Shown here: in pieces, positions 1 through 8,400 of the stretch | Position numbering within the stretch: position 1 is the first letter of the stretch | Layout: each line of letters begins with the position of its first letter | From: Dysosmobacter sp. Marseille-Q4140 | Lineage (GTDB): Bacteria; Bacillota; Clostridia; Oscillospirales; Oscillospiraceae | Assembly: GCA_018228705.1 (NCBI GenBank) | Contig: CP073694.1 | Coordinates: 1-64,000, forward strand | Reading direction: 5' to 3' | DNA length: 64,000 nucleotides | Notes under the pieces: generated by a model | What the model was told of the DNA's origin: nothing | What the model saw: only the letters and a program-made list of their open reading frames with translations | Database searches by the model: none | Translations under genes and position numbers: made by a program

Positions 1-381
1 TGCAACGCCGCCATCGTGGCGGGCATGGACGTGGAGACCAGCCAGGGGGCGGAGCATTTCAGCCTCCAGGAAACTGACCAGATCAACCTGACCACCGCTC
101 TCTCCGCCGTGCAGGCCGGGGCCGCCGGGTATCCCTATCATGCGGACGGTCAGCTGTGCCGCATGTTCTCGGCAGCGGAGATCCAGGCCATTGCGCAAGC
201 GTCTATCGAGCACAAGCTGTACCACACGACCCTGTGCAACCACCTTTTGACCTGGGCACGGCGGGCGGAGACGGCGGAGGAGCTGGAGGGCATCGCCTAC
301 ACGGCGGAGGGCCTGCCGGAGGATCTGGCGGCCAATATGGCCCAGGTGCTGGCGGCGGCCGGAGGCGGCGCCGATGCGTGA
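1..381 (+). CDS. Phage tail-fibre-like protein, C-terminal part (DUF4376-like), 5' partial
   Basis: The reading frame is already open at base 1, so this is the 3' end of a gene that begins outside the window; the GTG at 16 is internal. The visible 126 residues resemble the C-terminal DUF4376-type domain of siphophage and podophage fibre proteins. Matching features are a short beta segment ending in a 'EHFSL..TDQINL' block, the 'Y.ADGQ.C' turn, and a helical 'HTT..N.L..WARRAET.EEL' segment. Family placement rests on remembered pattern and was not searched. The gene overlaps the next one by 8 nt, as usual in phage late operons. Confidence 0.6.
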   Translation, partial: CNAAIVAGMDVETSQGAEHFSLQETDQINLTTALSAVQAGAAGYPYHADGQLCRMFSAAEIQAIAQASIEHKLYHTTLCNHLLTWARRAETAEELEGIAYTAEGLPEDLAANMAQVLAAAGGGADA

Positions 382-841
382 TACAAGATTGGCACCTGCG
401 GGCCGCCGGGCAGGCCGGGGCGTGGAGATCACCCTCTGGCGGATCTGCGCCTGGTGCTGCTGCGGGATCCTGTACGGCGGCCTGGAGATCCTCTGGCGGG
501 GATATACCCACTGGACCATGGTGGCGCTGGCGGCGGGGATCTCCATTCCCCTGGACATCGCCAACGACACCGTCATTCCCTGGCGGACGCCGCTGTGGGT
601 CCAGGCCGTCATCGGCGGCAGCGTCATCACGGCGGCGGAGTTCGCGGTGGGGTGCGTGGTCAATCTGTGGCTGGGCTGGGGCGTCTGGGACTACTCCGAT
701 TTGCCGCTCAACCTGCTGGGGCAGATCTGCCCCCGGTTCTGGGCGCTGTGGGTGGCCCTGGCCGGGCCGGTGATCGTGATGTTTGACTTCGTGGCCTTTT
801 GGTCCGGCAGAGGGCCGAGGCCCACGTACAGACTGATTTGA
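374..841 (+). CDS. Small polytopic membrane protein, CmpB-like (putative ABC transporter type IV family)
   Basis: 155 residues with about four hydrophobic segments. The middle and C-terminal part ('AEFAVGCVVNLWLGWGVWDYSDLP', then 'LLGQICPRFWALW') matches the PF06541-type family annotated as putative ABC transporter permease. In phages these proteins have no transporter partner and their role is unknown. The ATG at 374 overlaps the upstream stop; a GTG at 422 is an alternative start that would remove an Arg-rich N-terminus. It sits inside the late operon, so it may act in the envelope during infection or lysis, but that is inference. Confidence 0.6.
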   Translation: MRDTRLAPAGRRAGRGVEITLWRICAWCCCGILYGGLEILWRGYTHWTMVALAAGISIPLDIANDTVIPWRTPLWVQAVIGGSVITAAEFAVGCVVNLWLGWGVWDYSDLPLNLLGQICPRFWALWVALAGPVIVMFDFVAFWSGRGPRPTYRLI

Positions 842-855
842 CAGGAGGTGGTCTC

Positions 856-1212
856 GTGACCATCAATCAGGTGATCGAACAGGTGAACCGGCTGTCTCCC
901 GGTGCCCTGGAGGACCGGGACCTTGCCGGATGGCTGTTGGAGCTGGACGGGAAGCTGTTCCGGGAATTACATATGCCGGAGGACACAAAGCGGCCGCTGC
1001 AGTGGCCGAAGGACCAGGATGTGCCTCTGACGGCGCCGCCGCCCTATGACGGGATCTACACCCTGTATGTACAGCTGAAGATGGATTTCTTCCGGCAGGA
1101 CTATGAGCAGTACAACAACACCGCGACGGCTTACAACGACGCCGTGAATGAGTTCCGTAAGGCCTACCGCCGGGAGCATCCGCCGGAACCTTTTTATATC
1201 AGTACCCTGTAA
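856..1212 (+). CDS. Conserved phage protein of unknown function
   Basis: 118 residues, acidic and helix-rich, not recognised. The start is the GTG at 856, because a strong AGGAGG lies at 843-848; the more upstream in-frame ATG at 799 lacks a ribosome binding site and would lie inside the preceding gene. The C-terminal half has a Tyr-rich helix ('YTLYVQLKMDFFRQDYEQYN') often seen in small proteins just upstream of phage connector or tail genes. That suggests a virion assembly role by context only. Confidence 0.65.
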   Translation: MTINQVIEQVNRLSPGALEDRDLAGWLLELDGKLFRELHMPEDTKRPLQWPKDQDVPLTAPPPYDGIYTLYVQLKMDFFRQDYEQYNNTATAYNDAVNEFRKAYRREHPPEPFYISTL

Positions 1213-1223
1213 AGGAGGCGGCT

Positions 1224-2762
1224 ATGTCATTTGTGCCGATGATGAAATATTCCGCCAGGACCGCCACCCAACAGATGGTGGCGTTCGGCGGGCTCCGCTA
1301 TGGAAGGGGCGGCAGCGACGGGGAGTTTTCTCAGACCCTGAACCTCTCCGCCCGCCGGTATCCCGCCCTCTCCCAGCGGAGGGGCAGGGAGCTGGAGGAG
1401 ACCCACAAGGCCGCCGCTGCCCTTTTCGCCAAGGGAGAGAAGCTGCTGGTGGTGGATGGGACGAGCGTCCTGTACGACGGGGAGACCGTGGGACAGGTGG
1501 AGGCGGGGGAGAAGATGATCTGCTCCGTCAACTCCAAGATCCTGATTTTCCCGGATAAGAAATACTACGACACCGAGGCGGACAAATTCGCGGATATGGC
1601 GGCGGAGGTGTCCGCCGCCGCCTCCGCTGTCACATGGGGGACCAACACCCTCAAAATCACCGGCAAGGGCGATCTTTCGGAGATCTTTGCCGCCGGGCAG
1701 GCCGTGGAGATCAGCGGGTCCGGCGTGCCGGACAACAACAAGTCCGTGGTGATCCGGGAGGTGAGCACGGACACGCTGACAGTTTCCGCCAATGCCTTTT
1801 CCGCCCAGAGCGAGACCCAGACGGTGAAAGTGGAGCGAAAGATCCCGGACCTCGTGTGCGTCTGTGAGAACGCCAACCGCCTCTGGGGGGCGGAGGGGAA
1901 AACCATCTGGGCTAGCGCCCAGGGCGATCCCCTGACCTTTTACAACTACGAGGGACTTGCCACGGACTCCTTTGCCGTGGCGGTTGGCACCGACGGGGAC
2001 TTTACCGGGTGCATCGGGTATTCCTCCAACGTCCTGTTTTTCAAGGAGAACGCCCTGCATAAGGTGCTGGGCACCATGCCGTCGGAGTACCGGGTGTACG
2101 ACTACACGGTTCCGGGGGTGCAGAGGGGCAGCCAGAAGTCCATGGAGGTCATCAACGAGGTGCTCTACTACAAAGGCGTCGCCGGGATCTATGCCTATAC
2201 CGGCGCCGCGCCGACCCTTCTGACCGAGGCCTTCGGAGAGCGGACGTTCAACAATGCCCGCGGCGGCAGCGACGGCGTGAACTACTACGTCTCCATGCAG
2301 GACGAGGACGGCGGCTGGAACCTTTTTGTGCTGGACACGGCCACCGGGATCTGGCTGAGGGAGGACGATGCCCACATCATCGACTTTGCACGGCAGAACA
2401 CCGCGCTCCACGCTCTGGATGCCGCCGACGGCAATGTGTATCTGCTGGACCGGGAGACGGACCAGGCGGTTTCCTGGGAGGCTTTGTTCTATCCCTTTGA
2501 CGAGACGGTGTACGGAAAGCGCGGGTACTCCAGGCTGTGGATCAAGATGGAGCTTTCGCCCGGCGCCTGGGTAAAGGCGGAAATGGCCCAGGACGGGGGA
2601 CCCTTCCGGCAGATCGGCCTGTGGAGCAATGCCCGCCGGGAGACGATCTTCGCGCCGCTGCGCCCCGGGCGATGCGATACGTTCCAGCTCAAGCTCTCCG
2701 GTCGGGGCGGGTGCGTGGTGAAGTCCCTGGTGCGGGAGTTCATCGTGAAGTCCCCGAAATAA
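1224..2762 (+). CDS. Phage virion protein, tail/stabilisation-like beta-propeller candidate
   Basis: 512 residues starting at an ATG 6 nt behind AGGAGG. Repeated short beta motifs such as 'LYYKGVAGIYAYTG', 'NYYVSMQDEDG' and 'NVYLLDRETDQ' give a kelch/propeller-like appearance, and the sequence 'NRLWGAEGKTIWASAQGDP' is typical of podophage-type tail stabilisation proteins (P22 gp10-like). The N-terminus ('MSFVPMMKYSAR') carries no signal peptide. Placed between connector-size proteins and the internal-virion-like genes, it is probably a tail hub or stopper. The assignment is by resemblance and position, not by search. Confidence 0.6.
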   Translation: MSFVPMMKYSARTATQQMVAFGGLRYGRGGSDGEFSQTLNLSARRYPALSQRRGRELEETHKAAAALFAKGEKLLVVDGTSVLYDGETVGQVEAGEKMICSVNSKILIFPDKKYYDTEADKFADMAAEVSAAASAVTWGTNTLKITGKGDLSEIFAAGQAVEISGSGVPDNNKSVVIREVSTDTLTVSANAFSAQSETQTVKVERKIPDLVCVCENANRLWGAEGKTIWASAQGDPLTFYNYEGLATDSFAVAVGTDGDFTGCIGYSSNVLFFKENALHKVLGTMPSEYRVYDYTVPGVQRGSQKSMEVINEVLYYKGVAGIYAYTGAAPTLLTEAFGERTFNNARGGSDGVNYYVSMQDEDGGWNLFVLDTATGIWLREDDAHIIDFARQNTALHALDAADGNVYLLDRETDQAVSWEALFYPFDETVYGKRGYSRLWIKMELSPGAWVKAEMAQDGGPFRQIGLWSNARRETIFAPLRPGRCDTFQLKLSGRGGCVVKSLVREFIVKSPK

Positions 2763-2774
2763 CGGAGGACGCTC

Positions 2775-3107
2775 ATGGATATTATCGCAAAAAACGCACC
2801 GCTCATTGATCCCGCCCGGCTGGACCAGTCTCTGGAGGAATTCCGCAATTACATGGTTGAGGTGCTTCAGTTGATCGACTTCACGTTGTCCAACCAGAAG
2901 AACCGGATCAACGGAGCGGTCAGTGAGGAGAACTTTTTGCAGCTGGCCGCTGCGCTCCAGGCATTGAAAAGTGAAGTGGCTTCACAGGGATCGGCGGTTG
3001 TTGAATGGAAATCCGCCATGGAAACGATGTCCAATACGCTGCAATCGCTCTCGGGGGAAATCAATACCCTGAAGGAGCGCGTGGCGGCGCTGGAGGGGGC
3101 GTCCTGA
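2775..3107 (+). CDS. Small coiled-coil phage protein
   Basis: 110 residues. Heptad-like spacing of hydrophobic residues runs from about residue 55 to 107 ('LKSEVASQ...METMSNTLQSLSGEINTLKERVAALEG'), which predicts a trimeric or dimeric coiled coil. The ATG lies behind ACGGAGGACGCTC (GGAGG at 2763-2767). Small coiled-coil proteins in this position commonly serve as fibre adaptors or assembly factors, but the function is not known. Confidence 0.65.
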   Translation: MDIIAKNAPLIDPARLDQSLEEFRNYMVEVLQLIDFTLSNQKNRINGAVSEENFLQLAAALQALKSEVASQGSAVVEWKSAMETMSNTLQSLSGEINTLKERVAALEGAS

Positions 3108-3133
3108 CGGCGCCCGCAGGAAAGGAGACTATA

Positions 3134-5392
3134 ATGGCAAAATCCTTTGACCAGCTGGTGAAGGAACATGGCTCTGTGGCTGCGGCCATGCAGGCGCAGG
3201 GATACACCAAAAATGAAAGCGGGTCCTGGACCAATGCGGGCCGTTCCGGGGGAACGACGTCCGGCGGAGCATCCGGCGGGACCGTGAGCGGCGCCGGCGT
3301 CCGGGGAAGCGGTGGAAGCGGCAGCCCGTCCTACTCTTCCAACGTGGACTACCACCAGCAGGCCATTGACGCCGCTTCCAGGGGAGACTGGGCCGGGGTG
3401 AATGCCGCCCTGTCCGCCCGCCAGCAGAAGATCAACGCCCAGGGAGGCAACGACCGGGGACAGAGCAACCAGAGCATCTACCAGAGCCTCCTGGCCCAGT
3501 ATGGATCTCCCTCCGGCGGCTCACCGTCTCAGGGAACGATGAGCCGGGATGAAATGACCTCTCAGCTCTATGCTGGAAATCTGGTTGGGCAGAGCGGAAA
3601 TTATTTTGGACAGGGGTGGAGCGAGGGGCAGGATTATCTGGCCCTTGCGCTGGAGGCGGCCGGAAACGGCAATCTCACCGACGCCTACACCAACCTTCAA
3701 AAGCGCGGATACAAAATGGCGGACACCGGCAGCTCCGGCGGAGGCACTTCCCAGGCGCAGGCCTATCAGCTGGTGCAGCAGGCCTTTGACCGGTCCGGCG
3801 AGCTGGAGCGTCAGTATGAGATCAGCCGACAGAAAAACGCCGAGCGCCTTGCGGCGGTGGCGAGGTCCCATGACGGCGCCGGCCAGTCGCACAATGCCTA
3901 CAAGACCGTCCAGCGGATGGGAAGCGACGGCGTGATGTACTATGTGACCATGGACGGAAACGGAAACCCGGTGCTGGCATCCCCGGTTGGAAACTGGCAG
4001 GACCGGAGCGGGGTCAACTATACCCCGGAGGAGATCGACGCCCTGGCGGATTACTACGCCAATGGATTTGATCTCAACGACTACTACACGATCCACAACT
4101 ACGCCGTGGACCGGGTCGGAAACGGCGCCAAGTACGACGAAAATGGGATCCTTCAGCTCAACGAGGAGGACTTCACGCCCCGGTCCCTGATCCCGCAGCT
4201 CCAGGCCCTGGGGATCAATCCCATTCTCAACTCCCAACTGGCGGGGCTTTCCGCGCCCCAGGCATCCGGAACCGCCGATACGGCACAGGGCCAGGCGGGG
4301 GCGGTACAGTCTCCCGGCATGAGCGTTTCTGACTGGAACGCGCTTTTGCTGGGCCAGATGGGCCTGACCGGCGGCACTTTAGGGAACATGGGCCAGCTGG
4401 GCGGGAGCCAGGCGTATCCGGATGCGCCGGAGTACACGCCGATGTATGAAAGCGAAATCTCCGCCCTGATCCAAAAGATCCTGGGCTCCTCCTATCAGGA
4501 CTTCCGGCAGGGGGACGAGTACGACCGGTTATATGACCAGTATTCCGCCAACGGGCAGAAGGCCATGCAGGACACCCTGGGTCAGCTGGCGGCCCGCACC
4601 GGCGGCTATGCTTCGTCCTATGCCTCCGCTTCGGCAGGACAGGCCTTCAACGACTACATGACCACGTTGGAGGAAGCGGCACGGGCCATGTACCAGGATC
4701 AGCTGAACCAGCAGCTCCAGAACCTGGGCGTGCTGACGGATGCGGAGAATACAAACTACAACCAGTATCTCAATGAGCTGAGCCAGTGGAACACGGACCG
4801 GGATTTCGATTACAACCAGTATATGGATCAGCTCAATCTGCTCTATCAGCTGGGCCGGGATCAGGTGGAGGACCAGCGGTATCAGGATGAGACGGACTAT
4901 AATCAGGCGCTTTTGCAGGCGGAGACGCTGGCGGCTTACGGAGATTTCTCCGGGTATAAGGCTCTGGGTTACTCCGATGCACAGATCCAGCAGATGCGGG
5001 CGGCGTATCAGTCTCAGGCGGCGGCCCAGTCCTCCGGAAAAAAGAGCAGTTCTTCCTCCGGCGGGTCCTCCGGCACTTCCAAACCGCGCCTGACGGCGGC
5101 CCAGACCCTGACGGCCCTGGAGAACGGCCTTCGCAACCAGCAGGTGCTGGACGCCTATGAGTATTACTATGGCGAGCCCTTTCAGGAACCCAGTGAGACA
5201 GGAGGCGATACCGGCATGAACCCGGATCATTACAGGGCTTTCGGAAATTCCATTATGGCGCAGCTGAATGCAGGCAAGGAAAACGCCGCCATCGGCAATA
5301 TTGACGCAAGATGGGACGAAATGAATGAGGAACAGCGTGCAGGCATCCAAAATCTTTTGAAGCAATACGGGTATCAATACAGCGCCAGCTGA
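3134..5392 (+). CDS. Large Gln/Gly/Ser-rich virion protein, internal-virion or ejection-protein candidate
   Basis: 752 residues from the ATG at 3134, chosen because AAAGGAG (3121-3127) precedes it. An upstream in-frame ATG at 3005 lies inside the previous gene and gives a non-natural N-terminus. The protein has a Gly/Ser-rich N-terminal linker (about residues 35-70). A long helical, Gln/Tyr/Asp-rich stretch (about 450-640) carries repeated 'DYNQY/DYNQA' motifs. A Ser-rich linker follows, then a small C-terminal domain. Low-complexity helical proteins just upstream of giant polyvalent proteins resemble DNA-ejection proteins of podophage-like viruses. No enzymatic motif was seen. Confidence 0.6.
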   Translation: MAKSFDQLVKEHGSVAAAMQAQGYTKNESGSWTNAGRSGGTTSGGASGGTVSGAGVRGSGGSGSPSYSSNVDYHQQAIDAASRGDWAGVNAALSARQQKINAQGGNDRGQSNQSIYQSLLAQYGSPSGGSPSQGTMSRDEMTSQLYAGNLVGQSGNYFGQGWSEGQDYLALALEAAGNGNLTDAYTNLQKRGYKMADTGSSGGGTSQAQAYQLVQQAFDRSGELERQYEISRQKNAERLAAVARSHDGAGQSHNAYKTVQRMGSDGVMYYVTMDGNGNPVLASPVGNWQDRSGVNYTPEEIDALADYYANGFDLNDYYTIHNYAVDRVGNGAKYDENGILQLNEEDFTPRSLIPQLQALGINPILNSQLAGLSAPQASGTADTAQGQAGAVQSPGMSVSDWNALLLGQMGLTGGTLGNMGQLGGSQAYPDAPEYTPMYESEISALIQKILGSSYQDFRQGDEYDRLYDQYSANGQKAMQDTLGQLAARTGGYASSYASASAGQAFNDYMTTLEEAARAMYQDQLNQQLQNLGVLTDAENTNYNQYLNELSQWNTDRDFDYNQYMDQLNLLYQLGRDQVEDQRYQDETDYNQALLQAETLAAYGDFSGYKALGYSDAQIQQMRAAYQSQAAAQSSGKKSSSSSGGSSGTSKPRLTAAQTLTALENGLRNQQVLDAYEYYYGEPFQEPSETGGDTGMNPDHYRAFGNSIMAQLNAGKENAAIGNIDARWDEMNEEQRAGIQNLLKQYGYQYSAS

Positions 5393-5403
5393 CGGAGGAT
5401 GTT

Positions 5404-8400
5404 ATGGGTACTCTGAAAAAAATCACTTCCAGCACCGACAAGACCGGACAGGAGACCGCAAAGCGCGGCGGTGCACTTGTGCGGATCGATACCGGGGAAC
5501 GGATCAGTTATGACCCGGACCCGGAACGGAGCCTCCCCCATGTGACAGCCGCCCAGAGGCAGCAGGCAGTGGAGCGGTACGATTCCGCCGTCAAAAAGGC
5601 AAGGGAAAGCCGAACGGCAGCCGCAGGCGGCGGAGCGGATTCTGAGGAAGCCCCCGGCTTGTTGGAACGCCTGGGGAGCGCGGCGAAGTCCGCTTTTTCG
5701 GGAGCGGCATCCAATTCGGCCAGCGCATGGGGCACATGGTTTCAACTTTCTGGCGGGAGCGCCATGACGGATATTTATGAGGATCAGCTTCGGTCCATCG
5801 ACTTGCGGATCGCAGCGGCGGAGAAACAGCTGCGGGATGCCTCCGCGGATGATCCCATGCGGGAGTTCCTCCGGGAAGATCTGGACCAGCTGCAGTCTCA
5901 GAAGAACACCTATGAGCAGGCAATCCGGGCAAATCGCGGCATAGGAGATCTTGCGGTGGAGGCGGCAGACCAGGCCGCAAAGTATTCCCAGCAGCAGCGG
6001 GATGCCGCAAAAGATGGCCTTGGCGCCGTTGGGTCCAAAATCGTGGATATTGGCACCGGATTGGGGCAGTATGCTGTTGAGCGGCTGAGCCCTCTGCCAA
6101 CAGTCAATGTTGCGACCGGTGCTGCCGGATCTGCGGCCAGCACGTACCGAGCGTTGGCAGGGGAGGAGTATGAGAGCCAAAAGGCCCTTGGCGCCGCCGC
6201 TCTTGGCCTTGGCGGATATCTGGCGGGGGCCGGACTTTCCCGGGCGGTGGGCTCGGCCGGCCTTTCGGTCATGCGCAGCGCGGGCGTGCAGAACAACATC
6301 CTGCCCAATATCATCACCGGCGGCCTCTCCGGCGTGGGATTTGCTGCCGGCATGACCGGCGGCAGTGAGCTTGCCAAGGCCCTGGCGGACGAGAACTACC
6401 AGCCGGACTGGGGACAGATCAGCACGGACGCCGTGGCGGCCTTTGCCTTCGGCGCCATCAGCAGCGCCGTTCGGATCGCCCGGTCCAGCAGCCAGAACAA
6501 GTCCTATGTCGAGCGGCTGAGCCAGGAGGTGCAGCAGCGCTATGCCACGGTAAAGGAGATCCTGCGCAGCGGGAATGCGGCGCAGAGGGCCCAGGGGGCC
6601 GCTTCCGTTATGGACGGTGTGGAGCGCCTGCGCGGCGCCCTGAACGATTTGCAATTCGTGGGCGCGCAGAAGCAGGTGGACAGCATTCGCACATTTTTGA
6701 ACAGTATCGACGCCGAGATGGCCCAGTATCTTCCCAACGGCGCCACAGCCGCGGCCGGAGCGGTGAGCGGTCCTGCAACGGCGATTGTTCCCGGGGCTGC
6801 GCCTGTGCGCGCTCCGGCTGCGGCCCAGGGCGCGCCGTCTGCCGGGAGTTCCCACGTCCTGCCCGGTTCATCGCAGACGGTGCCGCCTGCGGTGGCTCCT
6901 GCGGCTCCCGTTCCGGTACCGGCAGGGTCGGGCGCCTCTGCCTCCACGATGCCTGCACAGGGCGCCCGGACGCCGCAGACAGCGCCTCCTTCCCATGCCG
7001 GCACCGGCGCACAGAACCAGGAACAGCCGGTTGAAGAAGCGTTTCCCCCGGTGTATTATGAGAATATCGAGCGGGAACCGGCGCCGGAGCCGGAGACGCC
7101 GGGTATGACGGTTCCCACCGGAAGCACGGCGGATCTGGAACCCCTGGCAAAGACCCTGGGCCAGAGCGGACGCAGGGCCATGACGGCCTTTTACGACAGC
7201 GATATCCCCGCAGCGGACTATGCCGAGGATTTCATCAAGGCATACAATGCAGGTAAAAGCGGAGCAGATCGTCCCTCTCCCCGGTATATCGGAGAACCCG
7301 TTGCCGTGGCGGCTTATTTTGCCGGGCAGAATGATGCGCCGAAACAGTTTGAGGAGTTTGATGAAAGTGGAGCTCCTGTTTTCGCCACTACCAGAGCGCA
7401 GGCGCAGATTGAACCGGCAGACTTTGCCGATTTGAAAAGGCGTCGGGACGCCGCAGACAAAACGTTCGGCCTGGATCAGGGAGAAAGTGTGTCTCTTGGA
7501 AACTATGTCAAGACATTATTCCGCGTCCTGAATAATCGGCTTTACAGCGGAACGATGTCCGATAAAGACCAACCCATGGTTGACCGGATTACCTCTGCGC
7601 TGAAAAAATTTCCGACATTTGATGGAAAAACCTATCGCAATCTGTCTTTTCAGGATGAACTCTCATTCAACTCCTACCTTTCTGAATTTGCGCAGGGGGA
7701 GACAGTAACACTCAAGGCATTTACATCAACTTCAAAACGGCCAAACGGTTATCCGAAGTTTGGTGACTATGTGGTTCATATGGTAATCGAGGGAACCAGT
7801 GGGGCCGATATTGCGGATACATACGGGATTCCACGGCAGCAGGAAGTGATTTTCCTTCCTGGAACGCAACTGAAAATTAATTCCATTGGAACGGCAAATG
7901 ACGGGCATCCGATTATTTATGCACAGGAGGCGGAGAGTTATGGATTGGCAGGAGATCATGGGGATCAAAGACCCCAACGAGGCAATGAAGCAGATCGCCC
8001 TGAAGGTGGAACGGGAAGAACTTCCCGTTCAGGAGATGGAGGATTGGATCGAGGAGTACAAGCGCCTCCACAACGTGACGGTGGACGAGATGGCCTACTA
8101 TCCCAACGGGGAGCAGGTCGTGACGGAGGAGCTGTTCTGGAAGTAAGCCCCCAGCAGCAGATCGCGGACAAGGTCCGTTACTACCTGGAAAAGGGAACGC
8201 AGTTCTCCCCGGCGCGGCTGTTTGAGATCGCGGACAAAGCCTACGGCGGGACCATGGCGGAGGGGACTTATACGGTCAAAGACGCCTATGACGGCATGGA
8301 GCTGGCGGTCAATCAGTATCTGATGAGCGGCCCGGCGAAGTCCGCCAACGGCAGCGCAGCCCAGGCCAGGGCGTTCCTCTCCTGGATGGAGCAGCTGCTC

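Noticed and set aside
1227..2411. Long minus-strand frames opposite the virion protein and elsewhere in the high-GC coding regions (for example 21,691-24,591 opposite valS and 24,144-26,030 opposite tyrS)
   Set aside because: They lack ribosome binding sites, are rich in Gly/Val/His/Leu as expected from antisense of GC-rich genes, and lie opposite clearly assigned genes.
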